Made by a program: the position numbers and the translations under genes. A stretch of 64,000 nt of DNA from Duncaniella muris (GTDB taxonomy: Bacteria > Bacteroidota > Bacteroidia > Bacteroidales > Muribaculaceae): positions 1 to 64,000 of the forward strand of contig NZ_PUEC01000020.1 of the NCBI RefSeq assembly GCF_003024805.1, written 5' to 3'. Shown piece by piece: positions 1-7,599 of the stretch (the stretch's first letter is position 1; each line of letters opens with the position of its first letter). A model generated the notes under the pieces. It was not told the DNA's origin. It worked only from the letters and a program-made list of their open reading frames with translations, and made no database searches.

Positions 1-68
1 TGTCAGATACATAATTCTTTGGTTTTGTTTCTGGTTATTCATTTATTTAAACAATCACCAAAGCATAA

Positions 69-209
69 ATGCCTGAAATATTGACTGATGCTTATTTATT
101 ATTCACATTTGTTTTTAAACAAGCTCTTAATCGACTATTGGCAAAACGTAAAGAAGTAGAGATTAATATTACTCTTATTCAAGATTATATAAACAAGGCA
201 ACACGATAA
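69..209 (+). CDS. Small ORF abutting hsdS, function unknown
   Basis: A 46-codon ORF starts with ATG at 69 and its TAA (207-209) directly abuts the ATG of hsdS at 210. An in-frame stop at 66-68 closes it upstream. The C-terminal half is rich in Lys, Arg and Glu and would form an amphipathic helix; I do not recognise a family. Tight abutment to hsdS suggests translational coupling, or it may be the remnant of a gene lying between hsdS and an upstream hsdM. Nothing is seen in bases 1-68. Weakly supported. Confidence 0.25.
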   Translation: MPEILTDAYLLFTFVFKQALNRLLAKRKEVEINITLIQDYINKATR

Positions 210-1511
210 ATGGATCTAAAGAAATATAAACTTGGCGATGTTGGCAAAATAATTACAGGCAAAACCCCTCCAACAAATAATTCAAATAATTATGGAGGAG
301 AGATTCCTTTTTTGACACCATCTGACGACCTTTCAACTGTTTATGTTGAATCGACAGCCAAAATGTTATCTAATCTCGGTGTAAGGAGTGTAAAAAAATG
401 CTTACTGCCACCACGATCAGTATGTGTTAGCTGTATTGGTTCTGATTTAGGGCGTGTAATTCTAACAAAAGTGGAAACAGTAACAAATCAGCAGTTTAAT
501 GCAATAATTCCTCATAGTGAATTTAATTCCGAATATCTCTACTATTATCTTACATCACTGGAAAAATATTTCAAGGAATTGAGTGCATCCTCCACATCTG
601 TACCAATAATAAACAAGTCTCAATTTTCTCAGATAGAGATTTCGCTACCCAAATTATCGGAGCAGGAAGTAATAGCACAGTGCCTTTCAGTGATAGATCG
701 AAAGATTGCACTTAATCGTGAGATAAATCGCAATTTAGAAGCTATGGCACGTCAGCTTTACGACTATTGGTTCGTGCAGTTCGACTTCCCCGACGAGAAT
801 GGACGGCCCTACAAGGCTTCCGGTGGCAGGATGGTATTCAATGAATCTTTAGGTATTAATATTCCATTAGATTGGGATGTCAAACGCTTGGATTATTATA
901 TTGAATCCAATAATACAGGCGATTGGGGCTATGATGAGCCCTCCGAAAATAGAGTTCCAGTAGGATGCGTCAGAGGTGCTGATATTGTTAAACTGAACGA
1001 TGTTCCACTAAGGTACGTCAAGAAATCGAATACTCATAAACTTCTAACCCCGTACGATATTGTTATAGAAGTATCAGGTGGTAGCCCTGTTCAAGCAACG
1101 GGAAGATGTGCCTATATTACTCCCGGAGTCATTGAGAGAAACTATGGCAGGATGACGTGTTCAAACTTCTGTCATGCTTTCCGATTGAAAAATATTGAAG
1201 ACTCCGCGTATTTCTATTTCTTATGGAAGACTCTGTACGACAACAATATTATGTTTAATTTTGAAGGTAAGACGAGTGGCATAAAAAACTTTATGACTGA
1301 GACGTTCCTTGCCAATAAGTGGTATTTTGCGCCAAAAGATATTCAAAAATTATTCTTTGATAGAGTGTCAAATATTTATAGTATTATTGATTCTAACGTA
1401 AGTGAAATCAATTTGCTCGTGAAGCAACGCGACGAATTGCTCCTACTTCTGATGAACGGACAGGTATCGGTCATGCCGACAGCGGTAAATTGCGATTTAT
1501 CTCACGATTAA
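210..1511 (+). CDS. hsdS: Type I restriction specificity subunit HsdS (expressed copy)
   Basis: HsdS gives a type I restriction-modification complex its DNA target through two target recognition domains (TRDs) separated by conserved helical spacers. This 433-residue protein has the full form: TRD1 about residues 5-150, central spacer 155-205 with KIALNREINRNL and ARQLYDYWFVQFDFP, TRD2 about 215-390, and a closing spacer with QRDELLLLLMNGQ. It is the only complete hsdS in this locus. The central spacer contains the 14-bp site at 724-737 and the 3' end contains the inverted copy at 1486-1499, so TRD2 can be exchanged. hsdM and hsdR are not in the window and presumably lie upstream on the same strand. 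The tail VSVMPTAVNCDLSHD is encoded across the recombination site. Confidence 0.9.
   Translation: MDLKKYKLGDVGKIITGKTPPTNNSNNYGGEIPFLTPSDDLSTVYVESTAKMLSNLGVRSVKKCLLPPRSVCVSCIGSDLGRVILTKVETVTNQQFNAIIPHSEFNSEYLYYYLTSLEKYFKELSASSTSVPIINKSQFSQIEISLPKLSEQEVIAQCLSVIDRKIALNREINRNLEAMARQLYDYWFVQFDFPDENGRPYKASGGRMVFNESLGINIPLDWDVKRLDYYIESNNTGDWGYDEPSENRVPVGCVRGADIVKLNDVPLRYVKKSNTHKLLTPYDIVIEVSGGSPVQATGRCAYITPGVIERNYGRMTCSNFCHAFRLKNIEDSAYFYFLWKTLYDNNIMFNFEGKTSGIKNFMTETFLANKWYFAPKDIQKLFFDRVSNIYSIIDSNVSEINLLVKQRDELLLLLMNGQVSVMPTAVNCDLSHD
724..737 (+). repeat. hsdS inversion site A
   Basis: The 14-bp sequence taaatcgcaattta lies within the central spacer codons (INRNL) of the expressed hsdS. The same 14 bp occurs at 4089-4102 in the same orientation, and inverted at 1486-1499 and 4752-4765. 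The arms TAAAT/ATTTA flank an asymmetric CGCA centre, a plausible tyrosine-recombinase crossover. The codons after sites A and C differ at many synonymous positions while the 14 bp is identical, which marks it as the conserved recombination core. Confidence 0.75.
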
Positions 1512-2043
1512 GAGCAATTTTGGTTTCTATTTTCGATAGGGTTTCCACAATACTATCCTGCATAGTTTTCGGGAAGTCTGGAATCTCTATCGAATTTAGA
1601 GCGTTGTCCAGTTGCAGATTCTTCAACCCGGATGTTTTGCCTTCAAAGTTGAAGAAAACACCCACACTATATGTGTATTTCCAAAAATAGTATACGAATT
1701 TAGGGTTCCATACCTTTTTTATTCGAATGGCACAACAAAAGTTTGAACAAAGTACATGTGATTTGCACTTGATCAAAGCTTCAGATATATAAGAAACTCT
1801 TCCAGTGGATTGTGTGGGACTACCTCCAGATTTCTCAATAACAATATCTCCGACTTCTAATGCGCGTGATTTCAATGATTTCTCGGACACATATCGTTTG
1901 GGAATGCCGTCAAAATTACTATTCTCAATAGGCACAATATCAGCACCCCGTACACAACATATGGCACAGGGCGTTTCATCTAAATATTGCTCATTTCCCC
2001 AGTCTCCGGAAATTGTCTTTTCAATTATGTCTTTGAGTTTCAT
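1471..2043 (-). CDS. Silent N-terminal half of HsdS
   Basis: This 190-residue ORF has a start codon, one complete TRD (residues 1-165) and the beginning of the central spacer (KIALNREINRNL), then runs through site B and stops after four unrelated residues (PLSA). It lacks TRD2 and is half the usual HsdS length, so it reads as a storage cassette. Its TRD shares CVRGADIV, DIVIE, SGGSP, CSNFC and FNFEGKTSG with TRD2 of the expressed gene, so the same TRD family is found in both half positions. The recombinase gene lies 53 bp upstream on the same strand. It may yield a truncated protein but should be non-functional until inverted. Confidence 0.85.
   Translation of the reverse strand: MKLKDIIEKTISGDWGNEQYLDETPCAICCVRGADIVPIENSNFDGIPKRYVSEKSLKSRALEVGDIVIEKSGGSPTQSTGRVSYISEALIKCKSHVLCSNFCCAIRIKKVWNPKFVYYFWKYTYSVGVFFNFEGKTSGLKNLQLDNALNSIEIPDFPKTMQDSIVETLSKIETKIALNREINRNLPLSA
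1486..1499 (-). repeat. hsdS inversion site B
   Basis: Inverted copy of the 14-bp site (taaattgcgattta on the plus strand). It lies at the 3' end of the plus-strand hsdS and also within the 3' end of the minus-strand half gene, where it encodes part of INRNL. Recombination with site A inverts 724-1499 and would fuse the minus-strand TRD to the C-terminal half of the plus-strand gene. Recombination with site C inverts 1486-4102. Confidence 0.75.
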
Positions 2044-2096
2044 TCTTTGCAGGCGTTTTTAGACTGCAAAGTTAATGAAAATCGCTGATATTCGGG

Positions 2097-3089
2097 TTAT
2101 CCGAGGAACTTGCGATGGGCGATTTTAACGTTGTTCTGATTGACCATAGCATAATGAAGCGTCGTGTCAATCTTGCAATGACCGAGAAGCCGTTGCACCT
2201 GCTCTATTGGCATACCCTTGTCGATTGCCATTGTCGCCAGTGTGCGACGAAACTTATGAGGATGTAATCTGCCGACCTTTGCCATTTTGCCTAATTCTCT
2301 GAGACGATTCTCCACCCCGCTTATAGTCAGTCTATTGTTCGGACGAGACAACGAGACGAAAAGGGCGGCATCGGAATCAGTGCGAGTGGCAAGATAGTTT
2401 TGCAGATGCACCTTGGCACGGGCGTTGAAATAAACCGTTCGCTCCTTATTACCTTTGCCGAGGACAACGCATTGACGCTCATTGAAATTGATGTCGGAGA
2501 TATTGATATTGACCAACTCGCCGACACGCACTCCGGTTGAGACAAGAAAATCTATCATCGCCAAGTCGCGAAGTTCAGTGCATGAGTCGCGGAGTGTCTC
2601 TAACTGCTCATCGCTGATTGTTTCCTTTACTGTAATTTCCGACCGCACTTTATGGATGCGTCTTACGGGGCTTTTTACTATATAATCCTCATCTTCAAGC
2701 CATGAGAAGAAACTGGAGAAAATACGACGGATATTATCAATCGTTGTTTTGCTCGAATTGTTTTTAGCCTGAAATTCCGAAAGATAACGACGTATGTCGT
2801 TAGTAGTAACTTCCCTAAGCTCCATGTTGATAGTCACCAGCCAAGCACTGATTGTATTCTGATAGTAATTCAACGTTTTCTCCGAGCAGCCTTCGATTCT
2901 TTTGGCTGAGATAAAGCTGCCGAGCAGTTCCTCATTAGCCTGTTTAGTGCGCTCCTTCTGACAAGGAGCCACCACAATCTCATAGCCGCTCAACTCCTGT
3001 TCAAGCGTCCTGCGCAGCTCATACAACTGCGCAGGTGTCAAACTATCGCTCATCTTAGCGATAGTATTATCCAATAGTTTGCCTTTCAT
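2097..3089 (-). CDS. Tyrosine recombinase, likely HsdS invertase
   Basis: A 330-residue XerC/D-type site-specific recombinase. The N-terminal SAM-like core-binding domain is about residues 50-140. The catalytic domain contains the Arg of TGVRVGELVN, the Lys region GKGNKERTV, the box II HPHKFRR, the His of LLGH and the Tyr of TTLHYAMV. It lies among four copies of a 14-bp inverted/direct repeat and between split hsdS halves; in Bacteroidales such recombinases drive hsdS inversion. It is clearly different from the two element integrases in this window, which carry an arm-binding N-terminus. It lies inside the B-C invertible segment, so its own orientation would change. Function as the local invertase is inferred from position. 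Confidence 0.88.
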   Translation of the reverse strand: MKGKLLDNTIAKMSDSLTPAQLYELRRTLEQELSGYEIVVAPCQKERTKQANEELLGSFISAKRIEGCSEKTLNYYQNTISAWLVTINMELREVTTNDIRRYLSEFQAKNNSSKTTIDNIRRIFSSFFSWLEDEDYIVKSPVRRIHKVRSEITVKETISDEQLETLRDSCTELRDLAMIDFLVSTGVRVGELVNINISDINFNERQCVVLGKGNKERTVYFNARAKVHLQNYLATRTDSDAALFVSLSRPNNRLTISGVENRLRELGKMAKVGRLHPHKFRRTLATMAIDKGMPIEQVQRLLGHCKIDTTLHYAMVNQNNVKIAHRKFLG

Positions 3090-3162
3090 CTTATTTAAGT
3101 TTTTAACAAACTATTATACTCAAAAAACTCTATATAGAGTCTAACGTCACAGAATTCTAACT

Positions 3163-4053
3163 CTAAGCCATTACTTCTATCGGGATATGACTCAATCCTC
3201 TTTTTCTTAAAATGTCTTCTACCTCGTGCTTTTGTTTGTCTCCTTTGACATATATCCGCTTTAACACAGAGATGGGCATAAAGATTTCACGGAAGAAATT
3301 TTTGTTATCCGGTCGCTGTTTTTCACAATCAACAAATTTCTTTACCTCAGTTACGATATTTTCGATTACAGCCGGACACTGCGCATTGTCCAATAGATTG
3401 TTATATTCTTTCTTGGGAGAAGAAATAATAATTCGGGTCTCCTCTTCTTCTATAAATTCATCTTTCTTGAATCGTGGAGCGACGAATGCCAAAAGATACA
3501 TGGCAATAAACCGAACGAATACTGAAGGATTATCTCTCAAAAGAGTGATAGCGAGTTCTTTGTTGCTTTTCAGCATTATACCGGCCATCTCAAAATATTT
3601 ATCCTTAACAAGTTGATATAGCTCTTCATTGGTTATTTTAGAATCATATATACATGATTCAATTGAAAACATTGCTGCATCATAAGTTCCTTGGGGATTA
3701 TTAAACCCAAGCTCCATTACAACACCATGGCTGTTATCCGCATAATGTTTCCACATATATTCGTTGTCTTTGCGAGCCGAAATCGAAATGACATATGGTA
3801 CTGGCAATCCTAATGCTCGTTCAACATCTGTTGGATCGAAAAATGGAGCAATTTTTCTATCATCTTGAATGCTTGACTGAACTTCAAAATTGTCAAGAGC
3901 GGGATATATTTTTGCGATACCATGTTTATATTCTGTCTTATCTCTAAAACAGTCATAACGAGTAGCCCAAAAGCAAATCTCTTTGTCCTTAGTCGGATTC
4001 TCTTGAAGAATACCTGAAAAAGCCTTCAGCGTTGTATAATGATAGTATATCAT
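3163..4053 (-). CDS. DUF2971 family protein
   Basis: This 296-residue protein begins MIYYHYTTLKAFSGIL and contains FWATRYDCFRDKTEY near residues 40-55 and SISARKDNEYMWKHYA near 105-120, the pattern of the DUF2971 family, which occurs in defence islands and mobile elements and has no settled function. I chose the ATG at 4053 because homologous sequence starts there; a longer ORF to 4098 runs into site C. The gene sits between the recombinase and the silent C-terminal hsdS half, inside the segment bounded by sites B and C, so it would flip with inversion. No signal peptide or membrane helix is visible. Confidence 0.7.
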   Translation of the reverse strand: MIYYHYTTLKAFSGILQENPTKDKEICFWATRYDCFRDKTEYKHGIAKIYPALDNFEVQSSIQDDRKIAPFFDPTDVERALGLPVPYVISISARKDNEYMWKHYADNSHGVVMELGFNNPQGTYDAAMFSIESCIYDSKITNEELYQLVKDKYFEMAGIMLKSNKELAITLLRDNPSVFVRFIAMYLLAFVAPRFKKDEFIEEEETRIIISSPKKEYNNLLDNAQCPAVIENIVTEVKKFVDCEKQRPDNKNFFREIFMPISVLKRIYVKGDKQKHEVEDILRKRGLSHIPIEVMA

Positions 4054-4088
4054 ACCCAAAGTTAGTAAAATTTCTGCTGATAGCCAAA

Positions 4089-4102
4089 TAAATCGCAATT
4101 TA
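4089..4102 (+). repeat. hsdS inversion site C
   Basis: Third copy of taaatcgcaattta, in the same orientation as site A, directly upstream of the silent C-terminal hsdS half and encoding the same INRNL residues in that reading frame. Recombination with site B would place the TRD of the minus-strand half gene in frame with this C-terminal half. Confidence 0.75.
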
Positions 4103-4108
4103 GAGGCG

Positions 4109-4870
4109 ATGGCCCGTCAGCTCTACGACTACTGGTTCGTTCAGTTTGACTTCCCGGACGAAAACGGACGGCCATACAAGTCTTCCGGTGGCAATATGGT
4201 ATGGAATGAGAAGTTAAAACGAGCAATTCCTGAGAAATGGGGTGCTGCTTTGATGAAAGATTTCCTTGTTATAGGAAATGGCAGAGACCACAAGGATTTA
4301 AAGACTGGAATTTATCCTGTATATGGATCTGGCGGACTCATGCGCTATGTAAACGATTTCCTATTCTCTGGAGAATCAGTATTGTTACCACGTAAAGGAA
4401 GTCTATCAAATTTTATGTATGTCAATGAGTCTTTTTGGACTGTTGACACAATGTTTTATACTAAAGAGAAACTAAAAGGCGCAGCAAAGTTTATATTTTA
4501 TTCATTACGATATGTAGACATTACTCGTTATGATTCGGGAACTGGTGTGCCGAGCATGACATCCATATCATATTATGCGATGCCTTTTATTAAACCGACA
4601 AATGACATTATCAAATTATTTGATGAAAATATATCGCCGTGGCTTGTACAGATAAAGCGCAATGAAGCTGAAATAAAGGTTTTAACTATACAACGTGACG
4701 AATTACTTCCGTTGCTGATGAATGGTCAGGTGTCGGTCATGCCGACAGCGGTAAATTGCGATTTATATTCCTCCAAAACCGCAATCAAATGCGTTCAATT
4801 AGTCGTCATTCAGATGCTTTCGATCTACATTATCTTTGATGAGATATACAGAAACAGGTACTCTCATTAA
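4109..4870 (+). CDS. Silent C-terminal half of HsdS
   Basis: From ATG 4109 this encodes 253 residues: central spacer (ARQLYDYWFVQFDFP), a TRD unlike the other two, a closing spacer (QRDELLPLLMNGQVSVMPTAV), then a non-homologous tail after site D. The reading frame is open back to 4046 and contains INRNLEA upstream of the first ATG, so the true cassette begins inside site C and has no start codon of its own. No promoter is seen. It is best read as a silent donor that becomes expressed when joined to an N-terminal half. Its last 72 bp overlap the convergent gene at 4799-6394. Confidence 0.8.
   Translation: MARQLYDYWFVQFDFPDENGRPYKSSGGNMVWNEKLKRAIPEKWGAALMKDFLVIGNGRDHKDLKTGIYPVYGSGGLMRYVNDFLFSGESVLLPRKGSLSNFMYVNESFWTVDTMFYTKEKLKGAAKFIFYSLRYVDITRYDSGTGVPSMTSISYYAMPFIKPTNDIIKLFDENISPWLVQIKRNEAEIKVLTIQRDELLPLLMNGQVSVMPTAVNCDLYSSKTAIKCVQLVVIQMLSIYIIFDEIYRNRYSH
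4752..4765 (-). repeat. hsdS inversion site D
   Basis: Fourth copy of the 14-bp core, oriented like site B, at the 3' end of the silent C-terminal half. The bases before sites B and D are also identical (gtcatgccgacagcgg), giving a longer shared block than the core alone. Confidence 0.7.
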
Positions 4871-6394
4871 CTTTAGATTCCTTACACAGCGCAAAAGACT
4901 TATGCGGGAGAAAATGGGCAGGGCATCTGACTTCATATCTCGTCGTTTATTTGAAATAATTCCATATGTGACGTGAAAGTTGTCTCGATTAATACGTTCT
5001 CTCAAATTTTCACTTTCAACTAAGTCGTTGAGCTTTACTTTCGACTCGTTGTTTTGCATTAGTAGGATTACAGAGTTCACGCCTTGATTAAATAAGTGGC
5101 TTAGCATAGAAGAACGAGTAGATATTTTATTATGCATCAATTCTGCATTTTCCCCATTCAACGCGATTAAATCACATGGTTCCACATCTTTCTGCCCCTG
5201 TGGTGCTATGGATGTTTTATCTAAACAGCAAACTTCTAGTTCTGCTGAAGCTAAATTTGAGGCTTCTATGTTATAATCTCCTTCTAACTTCTTATTACAT
5301 TCGCACAGGACATCATGATGGTCAATAAAAACTGGATCCAATTCTGCTTTAAGTTTGGCCATAAAGTCAGAACTAATCTCATACCATGAACCTTCACAGA
5401 GGTGATAAGTTTTCCCATTTAGAGTACAATCGAATAATAGAGATTTATATATTGAATATGACCGTAAGAGTTGGCCATTTTCATCAAACACATTCAATGT
5501 GTGTTTATTGAATAATGACACGTCATTTACTTCAACGCCTCGCTCAGTGAGGTAATTTCGATAGTTCCCAATAAAAACATCATCGTATTCTTCTGACATA
5601 CGTGATGCTCCACGATACTTAAATTTGTAATTAGTTGTATAGTCAACGATTTCAGGGATTGCTAACGTCAGATTGGGAGTACAATCCCGATACTCTTCAA
5701 GAAGCTTTGTTTCAAGTGAGGCTATTAAATCCGGATCTTTAATTGGTGTAATATTCTGTAGATCGGGGAAAGATTCTTCGTAGTCTGTTCGGGAGTAAAT
5801 TTCAAGAAGACGCGAACACAAGTCAATAAGTTCATCAGGTTCGCATACTGTAGCAAAACGAAGATTACTCGAACCAGTAGCATTACGAATTAAATCGGCG
5901 TACTCATCTTTTACCGCACCTGTTAACCTCTTAACTATGGACTCATCTTTATTGAAATCAAAATACGTTAAGTTTGACGCGTTCGGAATTTGAATCCGTT
6001 GCCTCTTCGCCGTCTCGGGTATAAGTAAATCTGTGGATTTGATTTTTTCAGGATCCAAGCTATTTAATGTCGTTCTTATACCGAAGTCATATTCATAGGC
6101 TTTTTCCTTGAGGTTATGATAACTTGCGCCGAAAGTTATAGCAAACCAGCGGTCATTAACGGGCAGAAAAACTATAGCGCTAGCTGATGACTGTTTAAGT
6201 TCTTGGTTAATCCCCCAATATTCTTTCCACCATGGTTGTTTAATTGGACTTTGCCCAACGTACATCACTCCGCCTTCAGGAATTTTTGTATCATTTTCTG
6301 TAAGGCGTGTAAGGTTGATTTCGTCCTTCAATGCGTTATCAGCATTGAATTCTCGCTTCAAAAGATAGACTGAAAAATTTCTGCTTTTTGCCAT
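4799..6394 (-). CDS. TIGR04141 / DUF6119 family protein
   Basis: A 531-residue protein starting MAKSRNFSVYLLKREF, the characteristic opening of the sporadically distributed TIGR04141 (DUF6119) family found in genomic islands and defence regions. Other visible features are VGQSPIKQPWWKEYWG near residue 35 and KGRWYEIS-like text near 330 (EGSWYEISSDF). I chose the start at 6394 rather than an upstream in-frame ATG at 6535 because family similarity starts there. The biochemical activity of the family is not known to me. It is convergent with, and overlaps by 72 bp, the silent hsdS half, and is followed upstream by about 340 bp in which I see only the terminator at 6669-6701. Confidence 0.65.
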   Translation of the reverse strand: MAKSRNFSVYLLKREFNADNALKDEINLTRLTENDTKIPEGGVMYVGQSPIKQPWWKEYWGINQELKQSSASAIVFLPVNDRWFAITFGASYHNLKEKAYEYDFGIRTTLNSLDPEKIKSTDLLIPETAKRQRIQIPNASNLTYFDFNKDESIVKRLTGAVKDEYADLIRNATGSSNLRFATVCEPDELIDLCSRLLEIYSRTDYEESFPDLQNITPIKDPDLIASLETKLLEEYRDCTPNLTLAIPEIVDYTTNYKFKYRGASRMSEEYDDVFIGNYRNYLTERGVEVNDVSLFNKHTLNVFDENGQLLRSYSIYKSLLFDCTLNGKTYHLCEGSWYEISSDFMAKLKAELDPVFIDHHDVLCECNKKLEGDYNIEASNLASAELEVCCLDKTSIAPQGQKDVEPCDLIALNGENAELMHNKISTRSSMLSHLFNQGVNSVILLMQNNESKVKLNDLVESENLRERINRDNFHVTYGIISNKRRDMKSDALPIFSRISLLRCVRNLKLMRVPVSVYLIKDNVDRKHLNDD

Positions 6395-6668
6395 GATTGA
6401 AGTATGAATAAGAAAAGGGGTTAGAACATGCTTTGAACTAAGCAAATAGCGTGCCAAATATGGTATAGATGTCAATTTGTCAGTTTGATGTATCCCTCTT
6501 GAACGAACCATTATGCCTAGCTTGAGAGGGAGCACTATAGTCCTTCATTATTTCGTAATCAAAATTAGCCGAAGTATACTTTCATAGTTGATATCTTCTC
6601 CAATATCTAACATTGCAGAAAATTAAATTGGCTATTGCTTAGTATAAAAGGTAATAAGAACAAAAAGA

Positions 6669-6701
6669 CACCCTGGCAAGAGGGTTAGTCTTGTCGGGGT
6701 G
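6669..6701 (-). terminator. Rho-independent terminator after element B mobilisation operon
   Basis: A 12-bp stem (caccctggcaag / cttgtcggggtg, two G-T pairs) with a 9-base loop is followed on the minus strand by tctttttgtt. It ends the operon running from 13405 down to 6739. The equivalent position in element A (35157-35189) has a near-identical hairpin, so the terminator belongs to the conserved backbone. Confidence 0.75.
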
Positions 6702-6738
6702 CCGGGGATGGGATTATAGGGGCTTTAGCGGAGTGGTA

Positions 6739-7140
6739 TCAGAGGCGGTAGCAGGCGATGCGGCAGCCGAGGACTTGATCGGTGGCGAGGGGACCGTGGT
6801 TTTCGTCGGCGAAATGGCGGAAGCCGTTGATTTTGGAGGTCTGCTGGAGCCAGTGGACGAAGGCTGTCATCTCAGAGTGGATGGTATCGGCTGAGCCTCG
6901 GAAGCTGATGTTGATGATGATAAGGGTCATGTCAGGGATTCCGAGGTGACCGTCAGAGTGTTCCCACAGACGGAACTGGATGTTGCAGCGGTTGTCGAAG
7001 TAGTGGATACAGGCTCCGACTGCGTTCCAGTCAAGGGTTACGTCATCGTGGTTGCCGCCGAATACATCGGCGATATAGGCACGCACGTTAAGGTAAATAT
7101 CCAAGATGGCGTTGCGGGTTGAAAACTTCAGTTCTTTCAT
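6739..7140 (-). CDS. Conserved hypothetical protein, end of mobilisation operon (paralogue 2)
   Basis: 133 residues, no recognised domain. The core LTLDWN/VTLDWN ... FRLWEHSDGHLGIPDMT ... NGFRHFAD ... CRIACYRL matches the gene just upstream, so the two are tandem paralogues. A more distant relative ends the same operon in element A. No signal peptide or membrane segment. The start at 7140 lies 14 bp after the upstream stop; an alternative ATG at 7182 would overlap that gene. Its constant place as last gene before the terminator suggests a role in the element's own biology rather than cargo. Confidence 0.6.
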   Translation of the reverse strand: MKELKFSTRNAILDIYLNVRAYIADVFGGNHDDVTLDWNAVGACIHYFDNRCNIQFRLWEHSDGHLGIPDMTLIIINISFRGSADTIHSEMTAFVHWLQQTSKINGFRHFADENHGPLATDQVLGCRIACYRL

Positions 7141-7154
7141 TGGCGTATAGGGCG

Positions 7155-7574
7155 TTAAAGGGTTAAACATGCGATTTTGCATTCGGGCACCTGATTGTCG
7201 GCGGCTTCGGGTCGTTCATCGGGATTGGCGATATGACGAAAGCCGTTGGCTTTAGCTGTATCGCGTAACCAGAGCGATACGGCCACTGCTTCCGATTCCG
7301 CATCAGGAATCAGTCCGGAGATGTGGAAGACATGGATGATAACGGTCATGTTGGGAATCCCAAGATAACCGTCAGAGCGTTCCCAGAGACGGACCTCAAA
7401 AGCACGGTTCTGTCCGTGGTAACGGGCGGTGGCGCCGACACAGTTCCAGTCGAGTGTGAGCTCGTCGGGAGTTGCAGAATAGTTCTCTACCATAAATTCA
7501 CAAAAATCATAGTAGAAGGCCTTTATGCTCATTTGAGCACCTGCCGAGATTGGGTTGATGCAATTTGCTTTCAT
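7155..7574 (-). CDS. Conserved hypothetical protein, end of mobilisation operon (paralogue 1)
   Basis: 139 residues. Shares ELTLDWNCVGA, VRLWERSDGYLGIPNMTVII, NGFRHIA and CKIACL with the gene downstream. Function unknown. I chose ATG 7574 because it lies 25 bp after the stop of the membrane protein gene; the longer ORF to 7688 would run well into that gene. Small, soluble, alpha/beta-looking. The element A counterpart at 35207-35719 has the related pattern GLYNLPDNVMLLV and TCIRLY. Confidence 0.6.
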   Translation of the reverse strand: MKANCINPISAGAQMSIKAFYYDFCEFMVENYSATPDELTLDWNCVGATARYHGQNRAFEVRLWERSDGYLGIPNMTVIIHVFHISGLIPDAESEAVAVSLWLRDTAKANGFRHIANPDERPEAADNQVPECKIACLTL

Positions 7575-7599
7575 TTGTTCTGAATTTGAAATTTGAAAA

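Noticed and set aside
4109-4870. Independent, expressed hsdS gene
   Set aside because: Conserved spacer residues are encoded upstream of the first ATG, no promoter is visible, and only one TRD is present; a silent cassette explains it better.
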